A stretch of DNA of 64,000 nt from Paenibacillus sp. Soil766 (GTDB lineage: Bacteria; Bacillota; Bacilli; Paenibacillales; NBRC-103111): the NCBI RefSeq assembly GCF_001428105.1, contig NZ_LMSJ01000060.1, positions 62,001 through 126,000 on the forward strand. Direction: 5' to 3'. Position 1 is the first letter of the stretch. Every line of letters begins with the position of its first letter. Position numbers and translations under genes: made by a program. Positions 50,541 through 59,445 of the stretch are shown one piece after another. The notes under the pieces were generated by a model. That model was not told the origin of the DNA, searched no databases, and saw nothing but the letters and a program-made list of their open reading frames with translations.

Positions 50541-51389
50541 TCACAAAGCTCCAGCATCTCGTGCTGTATAAAACGAGGGGTAGATTGGACGATAGTTTAA
50601 CTCATCCCTAATGCGAGTAGTATTGACGATCATGTCCCATGGATTGAAAGGCTGCTGTGCGGCCTCTGCCTCTAACCGTTCGGACTGATGATGAAGCTGA
50701 AACAGCTCTGCTACGGTAATCGGCGAATCATCAGCGACATTATAGATGCCGCCGTCAATACTTGGGCTGGTAGCAGCAAGAAGTAAGGCTTGGCTTACAT
50801 CTGCATGATGAATCATATGAAGTCGTTTAGCGGGATGCCATTTACTCATCATCGGCAAGAATTCGGTAATATGAGGATCACCTTCTCCATAGACAAAAGC
50901 AAGTCGTACAATGCGAAGTCCAAGTCCTTTCTCCCGTTGCAGCTTGCGCAAAGCTTCTTCAGCTATTTTTTTGGTCTGAGGATAAGGGTGCGCAGGTTGC
51001 AAAGGGTCATTCTCTCGGCTCGGTCCGCTGGTATTCCCAGTGCCATATACGAGATTCGTACTGGCAAACACAAACCTTGGAACATGCACCTTCAAAGCAG
51101 CCTCCGCTAAAGAGATGCTTGCATCGATATTTGACTTTCGCGCAGTTGATTCATCGACACCACGAAATTGCGCCGCGAGATGTACAACAACATCTATACC
51201 TCTAAGCGCGGAAGAAAAGCTTTCCGGCTGCAAAAGATCACCCTCAATGACGTTGACACCTTGCTGCTTCAGCATACCCGCCTTCGTCGCGTCCCGTACC
51301 AACACGCTAACGTTATGACCGCGCTGCAGTAAGCGTGGTACAAAGCGGCTTCCTACTTTCCCTGTTGCTCCTGTTACAAAAATATTCAT
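50541..51389 (-). CDS. NAD(P)-dependent epimerase/dehydratase family protein
   Basis: The 282-residue extended SDR has the nucleotide motif TGATGKVG at 7-14, 'VVVHLAAQFRG', and the catalytic YPQTK (Tyr 136, Lys 140 approximately) after 'FASTNLVYGTG'. The C-terminal half would hold the sugar or other substrate. It is divergent from an XRE/MmyB regulator, and such regulators often control the adjacent reductase gene. The palindrome GTATTCGAATAC lies between its ribosome site and start, so a bound repressor or mRNA fold could limit translation. Substrate not known. Confidence 0.85.
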   Translation of the reverse strand: MNIFVTGATGKVGSRFVPRLLQRGHNVSVLVRDATKAGMLKQQGVNVIEGDLLQPESFSSALRGIDVVVHLAAQFRGVDESTARKSNIDASISLAEAALKVHVPRFVFASTNLVYGTGNTSGPSRENDPLQPAHPYPQTKKIAEEALRKLQREKGLGLRIVRLAFVYGEGDPHITEFLPMMSKWHPAKRLHMIHHADVSQALLLAATSPSIDGGIYNVADDSPITVAELFQLHHQSERLEAEAAQQPFNPWDMIVNTTRIRDELNYRPIYPSFYTARDAGAL

Positions 51390-51390
51390 A

Positions 51391-51402
51391 GTATTCGAAT
51401 AC
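51391..51402. promoter_or_regulatory. Palindrome GTATTCGAATAC at the epimerase start
   Basis: Perfect 12-base palindrome two bases upstream of the epimerase ATG. A related AGTAT-N5-ATACT repeat lies at 51432-51446. Both are in the divergent promoter shared with the MmyB-type regulator. Confidence 0.4.
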
Positions 51403-51509
51403 CCCCTTAGTTTTGTTGGTGCTATACTTACAGTATTGCAGATACTACAATCATAAGCCTTCCTGCGTTTATCGTAGGTTTGGCAGTGTCAGGATAAGGG
51501 GAATCAACT

Positions 51510-52337
51510 ATGGGAGAGATTTCTTTTAGCTTATCGCTTGGCGAATTTTTGCGGGCACGCCGAGAGCGTCTTACTCCGGAAGAAGTGGGGTTACCTTCAT
51601 TTGGACGGCGTCGTACACCTGGACTGCGACGTGAAGAAGTGGCCCATCTTGCTAATATAGGCACTTCCTGGTATACCTCCTTAGAGCAGGGCCGAGAGGT
51701 GAACCCTTCGGTTCAGGTGCTTGATAGCATAGCAGACGCACTGAAACTATCCGTCGATGAGCGGCGTCATCTTCATATGCTGGCAAGGATAGCTGAAGTC
51801 GAAGAAGAGGAACCTGCTACCAAGGTAAACATGGGTATGGAGCGAATGTTGCTGGCGCTTGAACCGAATCCTGCTTTTATTTTGGGACGAAACTGGGATA
51901 TGCTGATGTGGAATCAGGCTGCACGAATTGTGTTTCGCCTGCCGGCGACTGATGTGGAATTAGAGCAACGACCTAATTGGTTGCGTAGGTTTTTGACAGC
52001 ATCGTCACTTCAGACGAATAATCCGGATTGGGAAGCCAAAGCGCAGGTCATGATTGCTCATTTTCGTGCAGATTACGCGCATTTCCCGCAAGACGAACGG
52101 TTCCATGAACTGATAGAGGAGTTTATGCAGAATAGCGAGGTTTTCCGTGCGTATTGGCCGCTTCATGACGTTCAAATAGCTGCTGACTGTCACAAACGAT
52201 GGTTGGATCCTTCCATTGGCGAGATGGAGTTTGAGCTTGTAACCTTAGAAACACCTCATAGCCCCTATATGAAAGTAATGATTTATACGGCTTCGGCTGA
52301 TACTGCCGAGCGGTTAAACCATCTATTGAAAACTTAA
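51510..52337 (+). CDS. XRE-family regulator with MmyB-like ligand domain
   Basis: The 275-residue protein has an N-terminal XRE helix-turn-helix (10-90: 'LSLGEFLRARRERLTPEEVG', 'RRTPGLRREEVAHLANIGTS', 'WYTSLEQGREVNPS') and a PAS-like MmyB domain ('PAFILGRNWDMLMWNQAARI', 'NWLRRFLTASSL') that binds fatty acid-like ligands in relatives. It usually represses a divergent reductase gene. ATG at 51510 has no ideal site (AAGGGGAATCAACT). The divergent epimerase is the likely target. Confidence 0.88.
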   Translation: MGEISFSLSLGEFLRARRERLTPEEVGLPSFGRRRTPGLRREEVAHLANIGTSWYTSLEQGREVNPSVQVLDSIADALKLSVDERRHLHMLARIAEVEEEEPATKVNMGMERMLLALEPNPAFILGRNWDMLMWNQAARIVFRLPATDVELEQRPNWLRRFLTASSLQTNNPDWEAKAQVMIAHFRADYAHFPQDERFHELIEEFMQNSEVFRAYWPLHDVQIAADCHKRWLDPSIGEMEFELVTLETPHSPYMKVMIYTASADTAERLNHLLKT

Positions 52338-52342
52338 AGCAA

Positions 52343-52383
52343 AGAGACTACCGAAGCGTAACCTTCGGTAGTCTCTTCTTTTT
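52343..52383 (+). terminator. Terminator of the MmyB-type regulator gene
   Basis: AAGAGACTACCGAAG pairs exactly with CTTCGGTAGTCTCTT, loop CGTAAC, then CTTTTT. Confidence 0.9.
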
Positions 52384-52430
52384 AAAATAGTATCATCAAC
52401 CCGTAACCGCACACGGTGAGCGAGCGTCCC

Positions 52431-53213
52431 TCAGTCTAGTGCGAACTCAGCTTGCAGGAAAGCTAGAATTGACTGAATGGAGCGTTTCTGCGCGTCCGAC
52501 ATGATTCCATAGCTGAAGCCGTGCTTCACGCCCGGCAGAGCTACCACCTCCGCACGTGATCCCGCCTCAATCAGCTTCTCGGCAAAAGCGCGCACTTCCT
52601 CCAAAGGGGTCGTCTGATCATCATCACCTTGCATAATGATGAATGGCGGCGCACCTTCCGATATCCGATCAATCGGCGATCCCTCGCGATACAGCTCGGG
52701 AGCGTCCGATTCGGGGATAGCCATAAACTTCAAGACGAACTCCCTATCGACATGCAGCGTCGTCACTGGACAATAGAGGGCTACTGCGTTCGGACGTGTA
52801 TCCATCATAACCAACGCTGCCGTCCGCCCAAGCCTGTCGTCCGGCTGAATCAGTGCCAGCATGGCGGCCAAGTAGCCGCCGGCCGACGATCCGGCTGATG
52901 CTATCTTCGCCGGATTGAAGCCTAATTCGTCCGCGTGGATGCGCATATACTGCATCGCCAGCCTCGCGTCCTCCAGGGCGGCGGGATACGGCTTCTCTGT
53001 ACTCAGCCGATACTTCATCGATGCACATACGAAGCCGCGCTCCGCGAACCAAGCTGCAACATCGCGGAACTGCCCCTTGTCTCCTTTGGCCCATCCGCCG
53101 CCATGAATGAACAGAATAGCAGCGCCATTCTTATTCTCTTCCGGCAGGAACAAATCCAAAACACGCGTCTCTGGCATCTCTGTGCAATAACTAACATCAT
53201 AGTGTACTTGCAT
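52431..53213 (-). CDS. Alpha/beta-hydrolase (carboxylesterase, BD-FAE/HSL-like)
   Basis: The 260-residue cytosolic hydrolase has the oxyanion motif HGGGW (about 37-41), the nucleophile Ser in GSSAGG (about 108), the Asp in 'MQGDDDQTTPLEE' and the His in 'LPGVKHGFSYG'. 'VSYCTEMPETRVLDLFLPE' at the N-terminus is typical of the BD-FAE/lipolytic group, which includes hemicellulose acetyl and feruloyl esterases. Next to a GH30-type xylanase gene it may trim xylan esters, but there is no signal peptide. It ends 94 bases from the converging regulator gene. Confidence 0.88.
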   Translation of the reverse strand: MQVHYDVSYCTEMPETRVLDLFLPEENKNGAAILFIHGGGWAKGDKGQFRDVAAWFAERGFVCASMKYRLSTEKPYPAALEDARLAMQYMRIHADELGFNPAKIASAGSSAGGYLAAMLALIQPDDRLGRTAALVMMDTRPNAVALYCPVTTLHVDREFVLKFMAIPESDAPELYREGSPIDRISEGAPPFIIMQGDDDQTTPLEEVRAFAEKLIEAGSRAEVVALPGVKHGFSYGIMSDAQKRSIQSILAFLQAEFALD

Positions 53214-53301
53214 AACCTTTCACCTCAGATCAACTTATTGCATGTAGTATAACTCCTTCAGCTAACACCGTCACATTAGCATCCCAGAAGACGAGCTTGA
53301 A

Positions 53302-53412
53302 CTATTCCATTTCCACGCACATGGACAACTGCTTAAGTAGATCTGGATACGTTTTCAAATTGATTTCGACGCCAACCGCCCTGCTTCCTTCCCGGATAAA
53401 AACGTTCAGCAT
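53302..53412 (-). pseudogene. Coding-like tail after the GH30 gene
   Basis: An open frame begins right after the GH30 stop and runs to 53302. From the ATG at 53412 it gives 36 residues ('MLNVFIREGSRAVGVEINLK', 'TYPDLLKQLSMCVEME') with no proper ribosome site. The composition looks like the end of a real protein; I do not recognise it. It may be a relic or chance. Confidence 0.25.
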
Positions 53413-53459
53413 ATCCCCAAGTGGGAGCCGTCCCCAGGACGTCTGCCTTTTTGTTGATC

Positions 53460-54890
53460 TTATTTTTCTGAAAAGGAATACACAGATTTGGCTGAAAAAG
53501 TTTGCGTAAACGATCCCCCTAAGAGTGTCACATCTGTCATGTTAGTAAGGTTATCCGTTGCACTGGTCTTGAGCTTGGACGCTGCGGTTGAGGATGTACT
53601 GAACCCACTCACGGTAGCTGTGATATCGGATGATGAGGTGTTGATGACGACGAGCTGCGCTTTGCTGGTTGAGTTGATTTTCGTTGCCACAACTAATAAG
53701 GACGGATTGCTGGAGGCCGTTTGAATGCGAACATAACCAGGTCTCATCACACGGCTGAAATTGCCCATTGCGTATAGAACCTTACTCGTTGCATACGTGC
53801 CTCCGCTCGTATCCAGATTGATCAACTGTTGCGCCAAGCTCTCATTGCTGCCAACACTCCACCAATACAAGAACCCTTTGGCCGCGTTCGAACCCCCTGT
53901 GGTCAGAGCACGATGAATTCGAACTGCAAGATCGATCGCTTGTTGGTTATCATAGGTCACATTACCAGGATTCCAGAGATTATTCGTCTCATCTTTGAAA
54001 TTGTACTCTGTCATTAGTTTTGGCTTTGTTTCCGCATAAAGCGTACTATTGTCATTGCCATAATTATGATAGGCTACATAGTCCACAAGGCTCTTGTTCG
54101 TTGGCATATTGTTCAGGAAATTCATTGCCACATTCTCCGATGTTGCCTCAGGAGACGTTAATTTAACCTGTGACCTAATCCCTTTACTGGTCAGAGCGCT
54201 ATCAACGTTACCGATGATACTGTCCATTTCTGCGTTGTAATACCGTGCAGTCGCCCATAGTGGATTCTCATAATCAGGTTCATTTTGAATGCTTAACCAC
54301 TTGACGTTGTAGCCGAAATCACCGCGATATTTCTGGACCCACCTCGCTACATAGTTGGCATAATCTGTATAGCGAGCAGGGAGCAAATGGCCGCCCTTCA
54401 CTGTAGCTGTGTCTTTCATCCACGAAGGAGGACTCCATGGAACGGCATAGAACTGCATAGCACTATAACGCGACAACGCCTGGTCTGCGAACCACCGTTG
54501 GTGCGAATCCGTGCTCCAGTCTTCTGTACAATTGTTCCATCCGCAATAGGAAATCTCAATGCCCGATGGGTCTTCACTTAGCTTGAAGGGATTGATTTCC
54601 CACCGAATCATCGTAAGTCCAGCATTAGAGCCGCTGTTGAGAAACAGTTTATCCAGAATAGCACCTTGATTCACCGTGCTCATATTGTGCTGCAAGTCGT
54701 ACACGGGCTTATTCGCCGCTGCTCCAAAACCATCGATCGCTTGGTATGTCGTCCCTTTCGTAAGGGTAATCGTATCGGCCGCTGCGGCAATCGGGACGTT
54801 AATCGGTAAGCAGGTGAAACCTATCACAACAGTAAACAGCATCATCACTACCTTGATCGATACACTCGAACGGTTCGTGTTCAATTGCAT
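53460..54890 (-). CDS. GH30 glycoside hydrolase (glucuronoxylanase-like), secreted
   Basis: The 476-residue protein has a signal peptide ending near 'PIAAAADT' and a GH30 barrel plus side beta domain. Landmarks are 'YQAIDGFGAAANKPVYDLQH', 'AVPWSPPSWMKD', the acid/base Glu in 'WLSIQNEPDYE', the nucleophile Glu in 'KLMTEYNFKDE', and the beta sandwich to 'FSAKSVYSFSEK'. Layout and length fit the bacterial GH30 group of glucuronoxylanases (XynC) or related xylan/galactan enzymes. Start is ATG at 54890 with GAGGAG five bases upstream. A cre-like site lies 59 bases upstream. Released into the medium; no SLH. Confidence 0.88.
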   Translation of the reverse strand: MQLNTNRSSVSIKVVMMLFTVVIGFTCLPINVPIAAAADTITLTKGTTYQAIDGFGAAANKPVYDLQHNMSTVNQGAILDKLFLNSGSNAGLTMIRWEINPFKLSEDPSGIEISYCGWNNCTEDWSTDSHQRWFADQALSRYSAMQFYAVPWSPPSWMKDTATVKGGHLLPARYTDYANYVARWVQKYRGDFGYNVKWLSIQNEPDYENPLWATARYYNAEMDSIIGNVDSALTSKGIRSQVKLTSPEATSENVAMNFLNNMPTNKSLVDYVAYHNYGNDNSTLYAETKPKLMTEYNFKDETNNLWNPGNVTYDNQQAIDLAVRIHRALTTGGSNAAKGFLYWWSVGSNESLAQQLINLDTSGGTYATSKVLYAMGNFSRVMRPGYVRIQTASSNPSLLVVATKINSTSKAQLVVINTSSSDITATVSGFSTSSTAASKLKTSATDNLTNMTDVTLLGGSFTQTFSAKSVYSFSEK

Positions 54891-54948
54891 ACCACTCCTC
54901 ACCTATTAGTGCTCCCTCGGCCGCGCGTACCGCTGAAGACAACGTAAT

Positions 54949-54962
54949 TGTAAGCGGATTCA
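54949..54962. promoter_or_regulatory. cre-like site upstream of GH30 gene
   Basis: TGTAAGCGGATTCA fits 13 of 14 cre positions (TGWAANCGNTNWCA). It lies 59 bases before the GH30 start, so CcpA control is likely. Confidence 0.55.
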
Positions 54963-54997
54963 AACATTGTCGTCTATAGTCATATCTCGACTTTCAT

Positions 54998-55045
54998 CAG
55001 AAACAGGCCGCAATCACGACACCATAGTCGGATTACAGCCTGTCT
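54998..55045 (-). terminator. Terminator of the SLH/GH39-like operon
   Basis: ACAGGCTGTAATC pairs with GATTGCGGCCTGT (two G-U pairs), an inner CGAC/GTCG stem extends it, then TTTCT. It separates the 1463-residue enzyme from the GH30 gene, which therefore has its own promoter. Confidence 0.7.
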
Positions 55046-55052
55046 ATTTCAT

Positions 55053-58000
55053 TTATTCAATGTCCAGCTTATTCGATAGCGAAAGCGGCATGCTTTCGTT
55101 CAGGAGATCCCATGAACCAACTACGAAAGCATGAACGTGATAGCCCAAATTCTCGGGGTCCGCTACATCGAAATGTCCGACTACACGATTTCCCGCCCCA
55201 ATTTCACTTTCCATCGCGACATAGGCAACAGGTGTTGTGCCTTTGAGCAGTTGGAAAAAGACCACTTCCGTTCCCGAATGATCAGGTGCACCTGCAGTAC
55301 GGTTAACAAGTACACTCGCGTGAAGACCATGACTTCTGTTCAATTGACCTTCTATTGAAAAAGGTAATGGCGTATCAACCGGCGGTACGACAACGACGTC
55401 ATCTGTCAATTCAGTCACCAGAAAATCGTCGATTCTAGCTGCTTGGTTGGCGACACGGATACCCGCTTTCCCTTGCGTTAGTGGGGGTGGATTCGAGGAA
55501 AACAAAGCACCATTATCGATTTCATCGAAAATGAGGTTATCGTCGACATAGCCCTTGATATGGTCGCCATCTACGACCAGCCTCAATTGATACCAATTCC
55601 CAGCGATGTAGGGATACGGAATTTTCTTGCTGTCCAACTCTTTCAAGCTGCCATTTACCATCCGGCCCAAAGCTACATAGCCCGTACTGCCGCCGGCTAA
55701 CCCATTGGTACCATTATGAATACGCAGCATATAGAAGTTCTTCGCATCATCGGAAGCCCGCGCGATCACACCTGGCAGTGACGTTCCGACCTGCGCTTTG
55801 ACCCTTGCCCGTACATCGTAATTCGTCCATGCGCTTTGGCCTACGGTGAAGGCCGTACTCGTCGTCGTATATTTCTCAAGCACCTTGCCTTGCTCCTCAT
55901 CCACGACCCGCAAATGCGAGGAGGCAGCATTCGGTGTAGCCCCATTGTTCCACCCGACAGAAAGATCCGAATTGTAGCTGCCATTTTCAAAATCCTCTTG
56001 GTATAGCACCGCCCCTGTCGGCGCTGCGGCATTTGCTACCAAATTCAGCGTGTATACCATTGTTGTACCGGCTTCCGAGGTAACCGTCACCATCGCGGTA
56101 CCCGTTCCATTCACCATAACGCCATCTGAGATCTGCGCTGTTGCCACATTGCTCGCAGTAGGTACAGCCTCGACGACTTTGACATAATTCGTCCTGGAAG
56201 GTACGTGAATCGAATAATTCGTTTGCCCTGGGATGAGTGCAATACTCATGGCTGGCAGCTTCTGACCTGGCGCTGTCAGTGGATCGGTCACCATGGACAG
56301 CCTCAAGCTGCTTAGCGTCGCATCGGAGCTCGCCTGCTTCAACCTAAGCGAATAATAATTCGCGCCATTCCCTTCACTGGATAGGGCAGCCATCGTGTAG
56401 ATTTTCTCTTGCCCTACCGCATCAAACGTCACTTGCCCAGAAGCTGGCGAGACGGAGATGCTGCCTGTTCCATAGGCTGAACCTGTGACCGTCACCGTAC
56501 TTGTCGAAGATGGCACAAGCACCGTGTAGCTGTTGATTTTAGGATCAAATCCGTTGATCGTCACGCCATCTACTTTGATACTGCCAAGCATCGGTACGAT
56601 CGGATATACCCGCACATCATCAAAGCTCGCTAAAGCGTCATGACTGCGTAAGCCAAATTTGCCACTCGCACGGCTTGTATCTGTCGTTTCAATTACAAGT
56701 TGACCATCCACATAGCCTTTCAATGTCGTACCGATCGTTTCCAAATTGAGCTTATACCATTTCGACGAATCAATCGCTGTCGGCAAATCAACCGTCGCAA
56801 GAACCGTCGTCGTTCCGTTGATGCGTTTTTCCAGAATAGCTTGATTGGTCGTACTCGTTCTCATTAATTTAAAATAATACTGATTATTATAGGTACCCGC
56901 TCTTGCCAGCAACCCCATCTGTACTTGACCCGTGTAGCTGCTATTCGCCACTTTAACACGGGCTTCGACCCCATAGTCCTTTAAGTCTTCCCCAAGGATG
57001 GCAAAACTCGGTGTCGTGCCGTACGTATTTTCCGGAATCGCGTAAGTGTTGTTCGTCACGCTGTCAGTTGCGAATGTCCATGGCGTAGAGGCGCTGCTAT
57101 ACCCTATCATCGTCCAAGCGGAAGTATCCCGATCGGCGACCGATTCGAACCCATTTTTGTACATTCCATCTGCAAATAATTTCACTTCATTGATCGATAG
57201 CGGGCCATCGTACGTGGAGCCTGTTACCGTTAATTTGACGTAACGTGCTTTCCCCGTGAACCATGCCAAGCTATTTCCTAGAGGCGGCACGTAGGCCGGG
57301 TTCGAACTGAATGTCATATCCGAGGCTAGTGTAAAGTTGACGCCGTCTAGGCTGGTCTCGATTTTAAAGGTATATCCTCTTGAAGCGCTATTCGTCCAAT
57401 CGATGCCCATCCCCGCAAGCTGGTAGGACTTGCCTAGATCGACAGTCACTGTTTGCGGATACGTGTTGGTGGCAGAGACGGCTGCAGTCGTATCATGGCC
57501 ATCCACAAGGTTGGCCCCGCCTGTCATGCCGGGTGATAACGTCACTGTTTTACCTGCGGACACGATATTTTTGATGCTCGGATCCACGGCTTCCAGCTCG
57601 ATAAGCATGACCGCGTTTTTCTCCAGCGTTTGGCTTAGCACGATCGTGTCGGTGAGATTGACGATCCCTTCATCGACCATTTGCAGGTCATCTATCTTGT
57701 TATAGGCATGATTACTATGGGACTCATCAACAAGCAGCTTTTTGTAGCGCACGCTTTTTCCTTGGAAGCCCGCTGGTAAATTTTTCACGCTAATATCCAC
57801 ATTGGCGGATGCTGCGCCGTCACCTTGCTTGTTCCAAACCATCATCGTAGCCTTCGTATCGCTATTCTTTGTAGCTAACATCCGTATACCATAGATGTCC
57901 GTGCTGCCGCCGGTAGCTTTTACGCGCATATCTCCCAACTGAGCAAGCATGCGCATTGTGTTGAAATAAGGTGTGAAAAAGGTATGACCGAGCACCTCGT

Positions 58001-59444
58001 AATATTTCAGCTTATCGCTCGTCCCAATGAGTTGGAACGTGTTGATGTCCGTGTTCCCCCATTTGATATCCACTCTTGCGATCGCTGGCGCATTCGCGCC
58101 TAAGTCAAACTTCAACCACGTCCAATAGTCGGATTGCGTAAATTGTGTTGCATCGTCATTGTCTGTTACAGCTGCAATACTGGGATCATTGATTACATTC
58201 GGTATCTGAATCGGATTATTACTGCTGTCAAAGAAGCGAATCTCTTTGATTTTCATCGGCTTCGAAGTCGAAGCGGACTCACGCCAACCGCGTAAGTTCA
58301 AATACTGCAAGGATCTCGGATCACTATTGGTAAAAGATTGCCAATTCGTTGTATCCCCGTTACTTAACGCGTAGTCGACATCGAATTGGTTTTTGAAATA
58401 CGCGTTGAGCGTATGCACCGCCACCCAGTTCATCGGAATGTCGGTGCCTCCACGCGCATAGAAATAGGCCGAATCGGTCATGAAAGCCGCTTGTTTGGCA
58501 AGGCCAACATTGTTCGTCGCATCGCTTAAGCCTCCGCCGCCTTTCCAACCGTATTCACTCACGATGGTGGTGGCATTCGGATAAAACTGATGCAGATAGG
58601 TCTTCATCTGAATTTCCTGCGTCTCATTCATTCGCACATCCTCTTGATAGCGATGCCACGAAACGAAATCCACTTGGTACCCATTGGCATAGGCGATATC
58701 AACGAACTGCTTCTGCTTGTCAAAATTATAGCCAGATAAAACGGGTCCACCAACCTTAACGGATTGGCCAGTTAATCCTTGTGTGTTGACCCATTTCACA
58801 GCTTCCGACATGCCTTGATACATGCGCATATAACCGGGAATATCTTCCTTGGTATGTCCATAAAATGCTGGCTCCAAGTTCGGTTCGTTGCCGACCTCGA
58901 TGTATTCTAGCTCTGGATTTTTTTCCTTCAGGGTATAAATAATTTTCTTCATCGCCTTATCAAATTCAATCCAATTCATCGTGGTTTCACCCGCGATCAA
59001 ACGGTTCTTCTCCGGATTCGCATCGCCGCCATAGGAATAAGCTAGGGAGATAAGGAGGGAATCGGAGAATTGGGACATGAAATCATACGTTTCTTTGCGT
59101 GCGCTCAGCAAATCTGGATTCGTCGCATTCCGCGCATCGTCGATGGAGTAGGCTAGGTAGTCACTGTTCGCACTATCTTTATTGTAATACCAGTTGATTT
59201 TGACAAAATCCCGTACGACCTTCGTCTTAATCCCTTTCAATTCATCCACGACATGAACAGGCAAAGGGGTGTAATTCGTATTGTTAAATTGCTCCGTTCG
59301 CACGAGCGGCCCTTCCGAGACGGCATAGTCCGCCTCCATATTCACGCTCGCTGCATGCACAGATTGCGGGGCAAAGCTAACGGCAGCTGAAGTGAGCATG
59401 AGGGCTGCGGTCAGCGCAGCATAATGCTTTTTCAATAATCCCAT
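55053..59444 (-). CDS. Multidomain secreted GH39-like glycoside hydrolase
   Basis: The 1463-residue protein starts at the ATG at 59444 (GGAGG eight bases upstream, one base after the SLH gene stop). Signal peptide 1-31. The barrel (about 45-560) has the acid/base Glu in 'EYIEVGNEPNLEPAF' and the nucleophile Glu in 'ATTIVSEYGWKGG', a GH39/clan A pattern. A discoidin-like segment ('IAAVTDNDDATQFTQSDYW') interrupts the end of the barrel. Then follow a second F5/8-type domain ('NLVDGHDTTAAVSA'), two jelly-roll LamG-like domains ('YYFKLMRTSTTNQA', 'FYMLRIHNGTNGLAGG') with cadherin-like 'GFDPKINSYTVLVPSST' modules between, and a C-terminal domain. It has no SLH; anchoring may come from the partner gene upstream. 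Polymer target unknown. Confidence 0.8.
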   Translation of the reverse strand: MGLLKKHYAALTAALMLTSAAVSFAPQSVHAASVNMEADYAVSEGPLVRTEQFNNTNYTPLPVHVVDELKGIKTKVVRDFVKINWYYNKDSANSDYLAYSIDDARNATNPDLLSARKETYDFMSQFSDSLLISLAYSYGGDANPEKNRLIAGETTMNWIEFDKAMKKIIYTLKEKNPELEYIEVGNEPNLEPAFYGHTKEDIPGYMRMYQGMSEAVKWVNTQGLTGQSVKVGGPVLSGYNFDKQKQFVDIAYANGYQVDFVSWHRYQEDVRMNETQEIQMKTYLHQFYPNATTIVSEYGWKGGGGLSDATNNVGLAKQAAFMTDSAYFYARGGTDIPMNWVAVHTLNAYFKNQFDVDYALSNGDTTNWQSFTNSDPRSLQYLNLRGWRESASTSKPMKIKEIRFFDSSNNPIQIPNVINDPSIAAVTDNDDATQFTQSDYWTWLKFDLGANAPAIARVDIKWGNTDINTFQLIGTSDKLKYYEVLGHTFFTPYFNTMRMLAQLGDMRVKATGGSTDIYGIRMLATKNSDTKATMMVWNKQGDGAASANVDISVKNLPAGFQGKSVRYKKLLVDESHSNHAYNKIDDLQMVDEGIVNLTDTIVLSQTLEKNAVMLIELEAVDPSIKNIVSAGKTVTLSPGMTGGANLVDGHDTTAAVSATNTYPQTVTVDLGKSYQLAGMGIDWTNSASRGYTFKIETSLDGVNFTLASDMTFSSNPAYVPPLGNSLAWFTGKARYVKLTVTGSTYDGPLSINEVKLFADGMYKNGFESVADRDTSAWTMIGYSSASTPWTFATDSVTNNTYAIPENTYGTTPSFAILGEDLKDYGVEARVKVANSSYTGQVQMGLLARAGTYNNQYYFKLMRTSTTNQAILEKRINGTTTVLATVDLPTAIDSSKWYKLNLETIGTTLKGYVDGQLVIETTDTSRASGKFGLRSHDALASFDDVRVYPIVPMLGSIKVDGVTINGFDPKINSYTVLVPSSTSTVTVTGSAYGTGSISVSPASGQVTFDAVGQEKIYTMAALSSEGNGANYYSLRLKQASSDATLSSLRLSMVTDPLTAPGQKLPAMSIALIPGQTNYSIHVPSRTNYVKVVEAVPTASNVATAQISDGVMVNGTGTAMVTVTSEAGTTMVYTLNLVANAAAPTGAVLYQEDFENGSYNSDLSVGWNNGATPNAASSHLRVVDEEQGKVLEKYTTTSTAFTVGQSAWTNYDVRARVKAQVGTSLPGVIARASDDAKNFYMLRIHNGTNGLAGGSTGYVALGRMVNGSLKELDSKKIPYPYIAGNWYQLRLVVDGDHIKGYVDDNLIFDEIDNGALFSSNPPPLTQGKAGIRVANQAARIDDFLVTELTDDVVVVPPVDTPLPFSIEGQLNRSHGLHASVLVNRTAGAPDHSGTEVVFFQLLKGTTPVAYVAMESEIGAGNRVVGHFDVADPENLGYHVHAFVVGSWDLLNESMPLSLSNKLDIE

Positions 59445-59445
59445 C

